Positions 8,676 to 17,859 of a stretch of 64,000 nt of DNA are shown piece by piece (position 1 is the stretch's first letter; each line of letters opens with the position of its first letter). Both the position numbers and the translations under genes were made by a program. Source of the stretch: Aureisphaera galaxeae (GTDB taxonomy: Bacteria > Bacteroidota > Bacteroidia > Flavobacteriales > Flavobacteriaceae); contig NZ_JAQQTF010000019.1 of NCBI RefSeq assembly GCF_028561275.1, positions 186,001 to 250,000 on the forward strand, read 5' to 3'. The notes beneath the pieces were generated by a model. The model had not been told where the DNA came from and searched no databases. It saw only the letters and a list, made by a program, of their open reading frames with translations.

Positions 8676-9455
8676 CTATTCACATTTTTCGAGAGTCTCT
8701 AACAGCCTTTGCACCATTTCTTCGGTTCTTTGGGCGTAGAAAAGACGTGTGGCTTGAACCGTTTCGGCTTCCAGAGCTTCTTCCGATCTTGTAAAAGGAC
8801 TCAGATCCGAATAATCTACTGTGGAACATTCTAAAGATTTAGTCACGTTCGAAATAGCCGTTTTTAATTCGCTTAGACTTGCTTCCGCCTCGCTTTTAAT
8901 GGCCAACTGTTGGGCCAATTTTTCCTTTTTTTCGCTGGCAAGCCGTTGCTGCAGTTCTTTTTGCTTCCTAATTTGCTCTTCCAATTTCTTTTGCTCTTCC
9001 AGTAAGCGTTTTTGTTGGGCCAACAGCGCTTCTTCTTGGCTTAGAAGCGTTTCCTCTTCTTCATCTATAGTAGATAATAATCCATTTTCTCCGCAGACAT
9101 CAAGCGATGTAATAATGAGCTGAGCACTTACTTTGGCTTTGCTGGCGTGATAGCGACTTCTTTCGAAGGTTTCCTTCTCCAGTGCTTTGCTCAAATGATC
9201 CAAGGTAGTGTAAGAAGCATCTTCTGCCGCGGTACATCCGCAATTTTTGAGTGCGGAGTCGGCCTTTTCAATGGCAGATATAGCTCTGTCCGCATATAGT
9301 TTAATATGGTCCAGATTATTTGCTTGCATGGATTTTTTTAGGTGTTGGTAGCCCGATGTAGCGTTCTGATATGCAGCTTCACAATCGCTGATATCCTTGG
9401 GCATGAACATAGAAAATACGGCTACAATTAGGGTAGTTGTTGTACTCATAAGCAT
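8676..9455 (-). CDS. Secreted coiled-coil protein with paired cysteines, unknown function
   Basis: 259 residues, unrecognised. An N-terminal hydrophobic stretch (residues about 8-18) looks like a signal peptide. The N-terminal half is helical with cysteines in SDCEAAY, NCGC and DVCGEN that could form disulfides. A long Gln/Glu/Lys-rich coiled coil runs from about 130 to 200, and further cysteines occur near the C-terminus. It stands alone, divergent from the PPK2 gene. The residue pattern suggests a periplasmic helical bundle; nothing points to an enzyme. Confidence 0.75.
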   Translation of the reverse strand: MLMSTTTTLIVAVFSMFMPKDISDCEAAYQNATSGYQHLKKSMQANNLDHIKLYADRAISAIEKADSALKNCGCTAAEDASYTTLDHLSKALEKETFERSRYHASKAKVSAQLIITSLDVCGENGLLSTIDEEEETLLSQEEALLAQQKRLLEEQKKLEEQIRKQKELQQRLASEKKEKLAQQLAIKSEAEASLSELKTAISNVTKSLECSTVDYSDLSPFTRSEEALEAETVQATRLFYAQRTEEMVQRLLETLEKCE

Positions 9456-9659
9456 TTTGGGGTTAAGTAGGTTACAACAATTTTACGACAAAATTTTGAA
9501 AAAGACCACCTTCTTGTATAATTAATGTGTTAAATGTAGAAATGACAAAACGTAGTGTTTTGTAGCGGGTTTTAACGCTATTTTAAGGGGAACACTAGGC
9601 ATTTGTCAAGGCTTTTCAGAATATGTTTTCTATATTTAGCCTTATTGTAAAACAAGCAT

Positions 9660-10538
9660 ATGCAACCCATCAATATTTCAGATTATAAGGTTTCTGCCCC
9701 TTTTCAAATTAATGGTAGTACAACATACGAAGACTATGGCGCTTCAAAAAAAGAATTGGAAAAGGCGCTGGAGAAAACCCGGGAAAACTTAGGCGAATTG
9801 CAAGATACGCTCTACGCTCATGGCAAATATGCGGTCCTAGTGTGTTTACAAGGAATGGATACCGCAGGAAAGGACAGCCTTATTCGGGAAGTATTCAAGG
9901 ATTTTAATGCACGCGGAGTCGTGGTTCATAGTTTTAAGGTGCCTACCGAATTGGAACGCAAGCACGATTATTTGTGGCGCCATTACATTGCCCTACCCGC
10001 ACGAGGAAAGTTTGGGGTCTTTAATAGAACTCATTATGAAAACGTATTGGTAACGCGCGTACACCCCGAATATATTTTGGGGGAAGGATTGCCCGATGTG
10101 CATTCGGTAGATGATATTAATGATGAGTTTTGGGACAAAAGGTTTGAACAAATCAATAATTTCGAAAAAAACCTTGCCCAGAATGGGACCATTATTTTCA
10201 AGTTCTTCCTTAATCTGTCCAAAGATGAACAGAAAAATCGACTGATACGTAGGTTGGATAAAGAAGAGAAGAATTGGAAATTTTCTCCTGGAGATTTGAA
10301 AGAGCGAAAATTATGGGATGAATATATGGCCTGTTATGAAGATTTATTGAACCGTACCTCCCATGATCACGCTCCCTGGTATGCCATCCCAGCCGATAGT
10401 AAACCTGCGGCACGTTTATTGGTTGCTACCATTTTGTTGGAAGAATTACGGAAGTATTCCGACATAAAAGAACCCGAACTGGATCCGGAAATAAAAGCCA
10501 GTATTGCAGAATTTAAAAAACAATTGGAAAAAGAATAG
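9660..10538 (+). CDS. Polyphosphate kinase 2 family protein
   Basis: 292 residues of the PPK2 family, which moves phosphate between polyphosphate and nucleotides. The P-loop is GMDTAGKDS at residues 65-73. The lid region PARGKFGVFNRTHYENVLV follows near 115-133, and the conserved GTIIFKFFLNLS strand near 176. This is the single-domain form; whether it works on NDPs, NMPs or both cannot be told here. A secreted peptidase gene starts four bases downstream, so they may be one transcript. The ATG lies behind 200 bp of AT-rich DNA shared with the divergent gene. Confidence 0.93.
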   Translation: MQPINISDYKVSAPFQINGSTTYEDYGASKKELEKALEKTRENLGELQDTLYAHGKYAVLVCLQGMDTAGKDSLIREVFKDFNARGVVVHSFKVPTELERKHDYLWRHYIALPARGKFGVFNRTHYENVLVTRVHPEYILGEGLPDVHSVDDINDEFWDKRFEQINNFEKNLAQNGTIIFKFFLNLSKDEQKNRLIRRLDKEEKNWKFSPGDLKERKLWDEYMACYEDLLNRTSHDHAPWYAIPADSKPAARLLVATILLEELRKYSDIKEPELDPEIKASIAEFKKQLEKE

Positions 10539-10542
10539 ACCT

Positions 10543-11961
10543 ATGCAAAAGAAGCTCCTACTACTAGGATTACTTAACCTTGCCTTCGTTTTTGGAGGAC
10601 ATGCACAAAAGGTTAATGAACAAGATTCCCTTACCATTCGTAATATATACGATATGGCCCTTCTCAACGGAAAGAGCTATGATTGGCTGGATCATCTCTC
10701 CAATAAGATTGGAGGCAGATTATCCGGTTCGCTAGAAGCCGAAATGGCAGTACAGTATACCAAAGAGGAACTGGATAAATTGGGACTGGATAAGGTCTGG
10801 TTACAACCCGTAATGGTGCCTAAATGGACCCGTGGTTTTCCGGAGCATGCTTATATAGAAACGGCTCCAGGATTGAGCAAGCAAGTGAATATTTGTGCTT
10901 TAGGAGGTTCTGTGGCCACATCACCCTTGGGATTAAAGGCAGAAGTGATCGAAGTGCAAGGTTTAGAGGATCTTAAAGAATATGGAAGAGAGCAAATTGA
11001 GGGAAAGATCGTTTTCTATAACCGTCCCATGCAGGCCAATTTAATTAATACGTTCGAAGCTTATGGGGGTTGTGTGGATCAACGTTATGCAGGAGCCATG
11101 GAAGCGGCAAAATACGGAGCTGTAGGTATTGTGGTACGTTCCATGAACCTTAGACAGGACGATCTTCCCCATACAGGCTCTATGAGTTATGGAGATATGC
11201 CTGCAAGCAAACGGATACCCGCTTGTGCCATAAGCACCAACGACGCCGATTATCTAAGTCGATCATTAGGACTAAAGCCAGATCTGCAATTTTACTTCAA
11301 ACAAAATTGTAAAGTTTACCCAGATGTACAATCGTATAATGTTATTGGAGAGATCACAGGAAACGTTTACCCCGATAAGTATATGATTGTGGGTGGACAT
11401 TTAGATTCTTGGGATTTGGGAGATGGTTCTCATGATGACGGTGCGGGCTGCGTACAATCTATGGAGGTGCTACGATTGTTCAAAAAGATCAATTATAAGC
11501 CAAGACATAGTATTCGTGTGGTGCTGTTCATGAATGAGGAAAATGGATTGCGCGGAGGAAGAAAATATGCAGAAGAAGCCAAACTGAAACAAGAAGAACA
11601 TCTTTTTGCTCTGGAAAGTGATGCAGGTGGATTTACGCCAAGGGGATTTTCTTTCGATACCGATACCGCGAATTTTGCCCAAATAGAAAGTTGGAGATCG
11701 TTATTTAAGCCTTACTTAATTCACTATTTTGAATTGGGTGGAAGTGGAGCTGATATTGGTCCACTAAAGGATGGTAATGTAGTGCTTGCTGGACTACGTC
11801 CCGATTCCCAACGCTATTTTGATCACCATCATGCAGCGAACGATACTTTCGATGCAGTAAACCGTCGAGAATTGGAATTGGGCGGCGCTACCATGGCAAG
11901 TTTAGTGTATTTATTCGATAAGTACGGCACTAAATCGTCTATGCAATCCGTTAAAAATTAA
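10543..11961 (+). CDS. Secreted M28 family aminopeptidase/carboxypeptidase with PA domain
   Basis: 472 residues starting at ATG 10543; the signal peptide ends GGHAQ at about residue 22. A protease-associated domain (around residues 110-260) is inserted before the M28 catalytic core. Zinc ligands are visible as GGHLDSWD, the bridging Asp in DDGAG, the catalytic Glu pair in MNEENG, the Asp in ESDAGG, and the final His in FDHHHAAND. It resembles carboxypeptidase Q/PGCP-like M28 enzymes that trim peptides in the periplasm or outside the cell. An in-frame upstream ATG at 10504 would overlap the PPK2 gene and spoil the signal peptide. Confidence 0.92.
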   Translation: MQKKLLLLGLLNLAFVFGGHAQKVNEQDSLTIRNIYDMALLNGKSYDWLDHLSNKIGGRLSGSLEAEMAVQYTKEELDKLGLDKVWLQPVMVPKWTRGFPEHAYIETAPGLSKQVNICALGGSVATSPLGLKAEVIEVQGLEDLKEYGREQIEGKIVFYNRPMQANLINTFEAYGGCVDQRYAGAMEAAKYGAVGIVVRSMNLRQDDLPHTGSMSYGDMPASKRIPACAISTNDADYLSRSLGLKPDLQFYFKQNCKVYPDVQSYNVIGEITGNVYPDKYMIVGGHLDSWDLGDGSHDDGAGCVQSMEVLRLFKKINYKPRHSIRVVLFMNEENGLRGGRKYAEEAKLKQEEHLFALESDAGGFTPRGFSFDTDTANFAQIESWRSLFKPYLIHYFELGGSGADIGPLKDGNVVLAGLRPDSQRYFDHHHAANDTFDAVNRRELELGGATMASLVYLFDKYGTKSSMQSVKN

Positions 11962-12148
11962 AGTTTTAAGACTTACTCTCTTGTTTGCCCATTTAAATGG
12001 GGCGTAGGCCAGTTTTTGCGCGGATTATGTTAAAATTTGAGTAAACTTTTGTCGGCACCTAAGGGTAAACTATTATCGGGAATTACCTCCAGACTTTTAT
12101 TTACTAAAACAATTTGTATCTTTAGGTAAACGAATTCATCACTAACCT

Positions 12149-13621
12149 ATGCATACATTTTCGAACATAAAAAAGGTTCTTGCGGTCATAGTTTTACTAT
12201 TAGCCATGACTGCCGATGATCGTTTACTTGCAACCGAACTGGTTATTGATGAAGTGGAAGCGGTTACTGTAAGCGATCAATCTTCTCCTTGGGTATTTAA
12301 TCAAGAAGTAGATCAGCGCAATTTTAGCGCGGATTCCTTACAAGCATTTCGCGAAAAGGCAATTTACGCAGCGAAGAATAATGATTTAAAGAGTGCCCAT
12401 TTGTATGCAGAGAAATACATTCAGTATTCTGGAGAAACTTCTTTCTTGGATTACAGTTACTTCAAACCATTTTCAAGTACCAAGGAATTTACAGAGTTAA
12501 GGGATAAATACAGTTTGGATTTCAGCTGGATGAGTTTCTTTTATCTATTCTCATCCATCATCGGATTTTTTATAGCCATTGTATTGATGCTTCGAAAAAA
12601 TCAGGATAGATGGTCTTCGGTTTTGATCAGTTTGTTCATGTTGATCAACTCCGTGTTTATTTTCCACAATTTCCTATATGAAACCAATTTGGTGTTCACG
12701 GCACCTCATATGTTGTATGTGTCCGCCACCTATGCGTATATATATGGTCCGCTCATGTATTTCTATTATAAGAGAATTACATCGAACTATCAATTTGGTA
12801 AAAAAGACTTATTACATCTAATACCTACAGTGGCCATATTGGTGTTATTAGCTCCCATTTTAGCGCTTTCTGGAGTTGAGAAAACACATATCCAATTCGG
12901 TGTAGGGGTTGTAGATAGGGAACCATATCGTTACTATGTCGTGTTTACGAAGTTCTTGTCTTTATTAATCTATGGAGGAATGGTGATGTACTGCTACATT
13001 AAAAACAGCAAGAAATTAGCCATTACACTACATGCTAAGAAGTGGATTCGAAATTTGGTAATCTTGACCTCTATTTATGTGATAGCGTATTTAATTCATG
13101 GTTTGAATATTACCGGATTGGTTCCTAGAATGGACATATTCGTGAGTATTCAGGTTATTTCTATGTGTCTTACGATCCTGTATATTGGATACGCTTCTTA
13201 TACACGACCTAACCTTATTACTAGTGGTTTCGTTAAGAAAAAACAGAAGTATACCAAATCCGGACTTACCCCCAGCTATTCCATTGAGCTAAAAATGGAA
13301 TTGTTACAATTGCTAGAAGAAGAAAAAATTTATCGCCAAAATGATATAAGCCTTGCTATTGTTGCGGAAAAGTTGGGCACCACCCGACATAATGCATCGC
13401 AGGTAATTAATGAGCACTTCGCACTCAATTTCTTTGAGCTCATTAACAAATACCGCATCGATGAGGCCAAGGAAATCTTGAAAAGTGATAAGAACAAAAA
13501 CCTGAACATTATTGATGTTGCCTATGAGGTTGGATTCAACAATAAGGTAACCTTCAATAAATCGTTTAGGAAACAATTGTCTATTACTCCCTCCCAGTAC
13601 ATAAGTTCTTTACAAGTGTAA
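12149..13621 (+). CDS. Membrane-anchored AraC-type transcriptional regulator
   Basis: 490 residues. An N-terminal hydrophobic segment (residues 8-28, likely signal) is followed by a short extracytoplasmic helical part. Seven membrane helices lie at about 127-148, 154-176, 182-206, 221-241, 261-284, 299-321 and 327-350. A cytoplasmic AraC DNA-binding domain runs from about 390 to 490 with two helix-turn-helix motifs (VAEKLGTTRHNASQVIN and IIDVAYEVGFNNKVTFNKSF). It is a one-component regulator that could sense an envelope signal directly. It stands alone, followed by a candidate structured RNA and a MATE gene. Confidence 0.9.
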   Translation: MHTFSNIKKVLAVIVLLLAMTADDRLLATELVIDEVEAVTVSDQSSPWVFNQEVDQRNFSADSLQAFREKAIYAAKNNDLKSAHLYAEKYIQYSGETSFLDYSYFKPFSSTKEFTELRDKYSLDFSWMSFFYLFSSIIGFFIAIVLMLRKNQDRWSSVLISLFMLINSVFIFHNFLYETNLVFTAPHMLYVSATYAYIYGPLMYFYYKRITSNYQFGKKDLLHLIPTVAILVLLAPILALSGVEKTHIQFGVGVVDREPYRYYVVFTKFLSLLIYGGMVMYCYIKNSKKLAITLHAKKWIRNLVILTSIYVIAYLIHGLNITGLVPRMDIFVSIQVISMCLTILYIGYASYTRPNLITSGFVKKKQKYTKSGLTPSYSIELKMELLQLLEEEKIYRQNDISLAIVAEKLGTTRHNASQVINEHFALNFFELINKYRIDEAKEILKSDKNKNLNIIDVAYEVGFNNKVTFNKSFRKQLSITPSQYISSLQV

Positions 13622-13775
13622 AATCGGGGTTAATTTTCTTCGGATACGGTAAAGTAGGTGGGGATTGCCCCATTTTCCTACAAAAAGCTGTTGTTTAGCT
13701 ATAGAATAATTGAGCAACGAATAATTTGATTATTCAGATAGATTAGTTCTTTTCAAATAAGTTTAGTTGGTGTAC

Positions 13776-13877
13776 GATTTGTTTGGCTAATTCATTCAGT
13801 TTGGTTGGTTTTTCGTTTTTACCAAACAAATCATCTAACCCGTTCCGTCACTTCTTCGGAACGGGTTTCTTTTTTTG
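13776..13877 (+). ncRNA. Candidate structured RNA ending in a strong terminator
   Basis: In the 338-bp gap before the MATE gene, GATTTGTTTGG (13776-13786) pairs perfectly with CCAAACAAATC (13822-13832), enclosing 35 bases. Four bases later comes a perfect 11-bp terminator hairpin. The two-stem layout suggests a small RNA or a long 3' UTR structure of the AraC gene. No clear promoter was found directly upstream; 13622-13775 is AT-rich with nothing else recognisable. Confidence 0.4.
13837..13877 (+). terminator. Strong intrinsic terminator
   Basis: AACCCGTTCCG (13837-13847) pairs perfectly with CGGAACGGGTT (13857-13867), followed by a T-rich run of about nine bases. Confidence 0.9.
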
Positions 13878-13935
13878 TGAATTAATTGATCATAATTTTA
13901 CCTAAACGGCCTACCCAGATTATTACGGGCTTCTG

Positions 13936-13943
13936 TACCTTTG
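13936..13943 (+). promoter_or_regulatory. Putative -7 element of the MATE gene
   Basis: TACCTTTG matches TAnnTTTG exactly, 16 bases upstream of the TTG start. No convincing TTTG partner is visible about 20 bp upstream, so the promoter is tentative. A very short leader would result. Confidence 0.4.
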
Positions 13944-13959
13944 TCAAAAAACTAACCCA

Positions 13960-15327
13960 TTGCTCCAGCAATACACCAAGGAATTCTCCTATAATTTCAG
14001 ATTGGCGAGCCCCGTTATTATGGGAATGCTGGGCCATACCCTCGTTGCATTTGTCGATAACATCATGGTTGGACAATTGGGAACCGCAGAATTGGCTGCA
14101 GTTTCCTTGGGTAATAGCTTTATGTTTATCGCCATGTCCTTAGGGATTGGTTTTTCTACTGCCATTACTCCCTTAGTGGCCGAGGCAGATGGCGAGGGGA
14201 ACGTAAAATCCGGTAAGTCTGCCTTTAAACACGGACTGTTTTTATGCACGGTTTTGGGAGTTGTACTCTCCCTGGCGGTATTCTTTGCTAGACCTTTATT
14301 ATATTCCATGAACCAGCCTGAGGAAGTGGTCGATTTGGCTATGCCCTACTTAACTTTGGTAGCGGTTTCATTGTTTCCGTTGATTGTTTTTCAGGCATTC
14401 AAGCAATGCAGCGATGGGCTTTCACTTACCAAGTATCCCATGTACGCTACCATATTGGCAAACGTGGTGAATATCATCCTGAATTATATTTTCATCTTCG
14501 GTAAATTCGGTTTTCCACAATTGGGCATTGTGGGAGCCGCAATTGGCACGTTGGCCTCTCGGGTAATTATGGTAGTTTACCTTTGGTATCTTATGTCTCA
14601 GCATTACAAGGCAAGAGACTATGTGCTGCGAATCAAACTCTTTACCCTTACCAAAAAGATGATCAACAAGCTACTTGGTTTAGGCTTTCCTTCTGCATTA
14701 CAGATGTTTTTCGAAGTGGCTATTTTCACTGCCGCTATTTGGCTTTCCGGAATACTGGGTAAAAACCCCCAAGCGGCCAACCAGATTGCACTGAACCTTT
14801 CCTCCATGACGTTCATGGTAGCTATGGGATTCAGTGTTGCGGCTATGGTTCGGGTGGGAAATCAGAAAGGGTTAAAGCGGTTCCGGGAACTACGTAGGAT
14901 TGCTTTTTCCATCTTTTTGCTTACCAGTTTATGTGGATTGGTTTTCGCAACGATCTTTCTATTGTTTAATGGGCAACTACCGAAAATCTATTTGGATGAA
15001 ACCGATCTTACAAATTTAACGGACAACCTTCAGGTACTTTCCATCGCGTCCAAATTATTGGTGGTCGCGGCTATATTCCAAATTAGTGATGCCATCCAGG
15101 TAGTGGTACTGGGAGCATTGCGCGGAATGCAAGACGTGAAGTTACCTACTTTGATCACCTTCATAGCTTATTGGGTTATAGGATTTCCTATTTCGTATTA
15201 TCTAAGCATGTATACCGAATACAAAAGCTCAGGTATTTGGATAGGGCTACTGGCTGGATTAACAGCCTCTGCAATAATGCTATTCTTTAGATTTCAATAT
15301 CTGTCGAAGAAGCTTATCGTGAATTAG
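13960..15327 (+). CDS. MATE family multidrug/metabolite exporter
   Basis: 455 residues with about twelve hydrophobic helices in two similar halves, the MATE fold. Recognisable family segments are NFRLASPVIMGMLGHTLVAF near the N-terminus and GTAELAAVSLGNS soon after. These transporters export organic cations or other metabolites using a sodium or proton gradient. A TTG start at 13960 is the only candidate before the first helix; the next ATG falls inside helix 1. A TAnnTTTG element lies just upstream. Confidence 0.92.
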   Translation: MLQQYTKEFSYNFRLASPVIMGMLGHTLVAFVDNIMVGQLGTAELAAVSLGNSFMFIAMSLGIGFSTAITPLVAEADGEGNVKSGKSAFKHGLFLCTVLGVVLSLAVFFARPLLYSMNQPEEVVDLAMPYLTLVAVSLFPLIVFQAFKQCSDGLSLTKYPMYATILANVVNIILNYIFIFGKFGFPQLGIVGAAIGTLASRVIMVVYLWYLMSQHYKARDYVLRIKLFTLTKKMINKLLGLGFPSALQMFFEVAIFTAAIWLSGILGKNPQAANQIALNLSSMTFMVAMGFSVAAMVRVGNQKGLKRFRELRRIAFSIFLLTSLCGLVFATIFLLFNGQLPKIYLDETDLTNLTDNLQVLSIASKLLVVAAIFQISDAIQVVVLGALRGMQDVKLPTLITFIAYWVIGFPISYYLSMYTEYKSSGIWIGLLAGLTASAIMLFFRFQYLSKKLIVN

Positions 15328-15401
15328 TAGATAGTTCCTTTTATACCGAGGCAAGTGGAAAAGGACAAAAAACGTAACTTGCAGCTTTAAAATTACAGCA
15401 C

Positions 15402-15632
15402 ATGGAACTTCCCAAATTTCTGCTAGGCGATAATACCGATTTTCCCGATGCAGTCTTCGTAATTCATACTGAGTTTCCACGTTTCGTCATTAATTTGGAA
15501 AATGATGAAGTGGAATGGTTGGAAGAATTCGATCAACATGACCAAAAGGAATTGGAGAACGAAGCCGAAAATGCCATAAAAGAGGCGAGCTCCTTTTATG
15601 ATAGGGAAGTAGCCCGATACGAAGATGCTTGA
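15402..15632 (+). CDS. Small acidic protein of unknown function
   Basis: A 76-residue acidic protein (many Asp and Glu, almost no basic residues in the C-terminal half). The N-terminus holds a beta-like stretch with FPDAVFVIHTEFPRFVIN, the rest looks helical. I do not recognise a family. It overlaps the following PAP2 gene by eight bases, which argues for translation coupling and that it is real. The start follows 74 bp of leader after the MATE stop. Confidence 0.75.
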   Translation: MELPKFLLGDNTDFPDAVFVIHTEFPRFVINLENDEVEWLEEFDQHDQKELENEAENAIKEASSFYDREVARYEDA

Positions 15633-16203
15633 GGAATTATTGAAATATGATTCCGAATTATTTCTCTTCCTAAATAGCTTGGGAAGTGAGACTTGGGATG
15701 GTTTCTGGCTTTTTATTACCGAAAAGTTCGCTTCCGTTCCTTTATACCTCTTTCTCTTATATCATATTTATCGTCGATGGGGATGGAAATCTACCCTCAT
15801 CATCATGGTGAGTGTTGCCCTTATGATCACAGCAACGGATCAGTTGGCGAATCTTTTTAAATACGTACTTTTTCAACGTCCTAGACCGTGTAGGGTAGAA
15901 GCCCTTAGGGAAGCTATGCGCTTTGTAGCCGACGGTTGTGGTCGTTATGGGTATTTCTCTGCCCATGCTGCCAGTTCCATGGCTGCAGCGGTCTTTTTGG
16001 GTCTTTTACTGAAGGAAAAATGGAAGTACATCCCGTTTTTATTGCTTTTCTGGGCCGTAGTTGTGGCATATAGCCGCATCTATATTGGAGTGCATTATCC
16101 GTTGGATATCATCACAGGAATGTTCTTTGGGGGCTTTATAGGATGGGGCTTTTTTAAACTTCAGAAATGGGCCCGTCAAAAATGGGATCCCGTAGCATCT
16201 TAG
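15625..16203 (+). CDS. PAP2 family membrane phosphatase
   Basis: 192 residues with about five membrane helices. The three PAP2 catalytic motifs are visible: KYVLFQRPRP (KxxxxxxRP), YFSAHAASS in the place of PSGH with the catalytic His kept, and SRIYIGVHYPLD (SRxxxxxHxxxD). Family members remove phosphate from lipids such as undecaprenyl diphosphate or phosphatidate. It overlaps the small acidic protein gene. A role in recycling undecaprenyl diphosphate is plausible given the adjacent envelope-sugar operon, but is not shown. Confidence 0.92.
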   Translation: MLEELLKYDSELFLFLNSLGSETWDGFWLFITEKFASVPLYLFLLYHIYRRWGWKSTLIIMVSVALMITATDQLANLFKYVLFQRPRPCRVEALREAMRFVADGCGRYGYFSAHAASSMAAAVFLGLLLKEKWKYIPFLLLFWAVVVAYSRIYIGVHYPLDIITGMFFGGFIGWGFFKLQKWARQKWDPVAS

Positions 16204-16209
16204 CGAATC

Positions 16210-17859
16210 CTATTTTTTCGTAACCAAGTATAAATCCCGCCATAGTCGCGGACGGTGTGAACGCTGTCCTGGACCTTTCGGATTCATATCGTAACGCGTT
16301 ATTTTTTCAAAGGAATGGTTCGGGAAGGATTGTTGAAACTGTTTTAGGTGTTCTTCTGCCACTAACAATCCGAAGGATGTTTCAGCAGGAATCGTAACTT
16401 TTTCATCTTGCTTCAGTACTTTGATGGGTTTTCCATAATCCCAAATAAGTTCAGGGGTAAAACCTGCATATTCGTAGACATTAAAGCTCGTTTCCTGTTG
16501 CCAATCGTTCAACTTCGATAGTCCTTTGAATTCGGGATTCACGGTTAATGTTCTCGCCATAGGCATTCCAAAGCACATAATAGAAGCGATAAAAGCAATT
16601 GTTAAGAAAAAGACAGGGGTAATACGTTTCTTAAATAGATGTTTAAACATCAGTATTCCGATTGTACATAGGGCCATTGATAGCAATAGGAACCAAAACC
16701 ATTTTCCGGAAAGTTCATCTTTCAAGAAGAAATAACCTCCAATAGGGAAGGCAACCCCTATGGTTGCGATAAGTCCAAAATTGAAGTATACGGGAATGGT
16801 TTGGCGCTTGTCCTTCAATTCAGAAAAAGTCCGCATTATATATTCAATATAGAAGGCCGTATTTATCGCCATAGGAATAAGTACGGGCAACAAATAGCGT
16901 GATTTCTTTTCAGGAATAATGGACAATAGTACTACCGATCCCATGGTCCATAGGAAAGAAAAAAGGTAGGCTTTCTTATCGAAAACACGATTCTTCAAAT
17001 AAGGATATAGGAGTGCAATGAATGCCGGAAGGGTCCAAACACCACTTTGGGTAAAGAAGCTCCAATAGTAGTAAAAGGGACGAACATTATACCCCGTCCA
17101 GTTGCTGGTCTCTTTTTTTGTGATGGCTGCTACGGTTTCCGGATCGAAGGTATAGGTGTACCAATGCCACCAACCGGAAAGGAGTAGGGAAACAACCAAG
17201 AATACGATGAGTGGAACTATTCGTTTTTTAAAGCCTTTGTATTTGTATACAATTCCGAAGGAAATGAGGAAAGGCAATAACAGGGCATAAAAGGAAACGG
17301 GGCCTTTGCTCATAAAGGAGGCGCCAAAGAATAAAGCAGCAATGAGCACTCGTGGGTATTTCTTTTCATCGGAAGTAAAAAATAAATACAGTTGATAAAT
17401 GCACACCATCATAAACCCATGGGTATAGATGTCCCAATTGGCATCCCGTCCCGCAGAAACGATATAAAAAGAGGTGGCCATGATGAGTCCGCTTATTAAG
17501 GCAAAGTATTTTTTATCCGTAAGTCGGTTCACGAATTTATAAGAAGTGAAAATGAGGAGGATCGCCATTAAAGCCGCAGGAAGCCGCAGTGCAATGATAT
17601 TTTTAAGTCCGAAGACCATGGCAAATCCAGCGGTAATCCAAGTGGGTAGTGGCGGCTTTTGGTATCGCGGATATCCATTTAGCGTGGTGAGTAGCCAATT
17701 ACCATCTTGAATCATTTCCCGAGCTGTGATGAAATTTCGGGCCTCCATGATATTTACGTGCAGCACCGCTAGATTCGACAGGAAAATAGCAGCACAAGCA
17801 ATGAGTAACCAGATGAGATATTTATGTTTTCCCCACTTCACGTCGTTCCTTTTTTCCAA
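16210..17859 (-). CDS. GT39-type (ArnT-like) membrane glycosyltransferase
   Basis: 549 residues with about a dozen membrane helices and a C-terminal soluble tail. The first extracytoplasmic loop carries the acidic MEARNFITAREM segment followed by GNWLLTTLNG and PRYQKPPLPTW, as in ArnT and related GT-C transferases that move a sugar from a polyprenyl-phosphate carrier to lipid A, another lipid or a protein. It is the last gene of a three-gene minus-strand operon and overlaps the LAB_N gene by 38 bp. The acceptor is unknown. Confidence 0.9.
   Translation of the reverse strand: MEKRNDVKWGKHKYLIWLLIACAAIFLSNLAVLHVNIMEARNFITAREMIQDGNWLLTTLNGYPRYQKPPLPTWITAGFAMVFGLKNIIALRLPAALMAILLIFTSYKFVNRLTDKKYFALISGLIMATSFYIVSAGRDANWDIYTHGFMMVCIYQLYLFFTSDEKKYPRVLIAALFFGASFMSKGPVSFYALLLPFLISFGIVYKYKGFKKRIVPLIVFLVVSLLLSGWWHWYTYTFDPETVAAITKKETSNWTGYNVRPFYYYWSFFTQSGVWTLPAFIALLYPYLKNRVFDKKAYLFSFLWTMGSVVLLSIIPEKKSRYLLPVLIPMAINTAFYIEYIMRTFSELKDKRQTIPVYFNFGLIATIGVAFPIGGYFFLKDELSGKWFWFLLLSMALCTIGILMFKHLFKKRITPVFFLTIAFIASIMCFGMPMARTLTVNPEFKGLSKLNDWQQETSFNVYEYAGFTPELIWDYGKPIKVLKQDEKVTIPAETSFGLLVAEEHLKQFQQSFPNHSFEKITRYDMNPKGPGQRSHRPRLWRDLYLVTKK

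Noticed and set aside
8821-9123. Plus-strand frame inside the coiled-coil gene
   Set aside because: It is Ser/Cys/Phe-rich, typical of the antisense of a Glu/Lys/Gln coiled coil, and has no start context.
11985-12010. GCCCATTTAAATGGGGC after the M28 peptidase gene as a terminator
   Set aside because: The stem has a bulge and there is no T-tract; the rest of the 187-bp gap has no clear feature.
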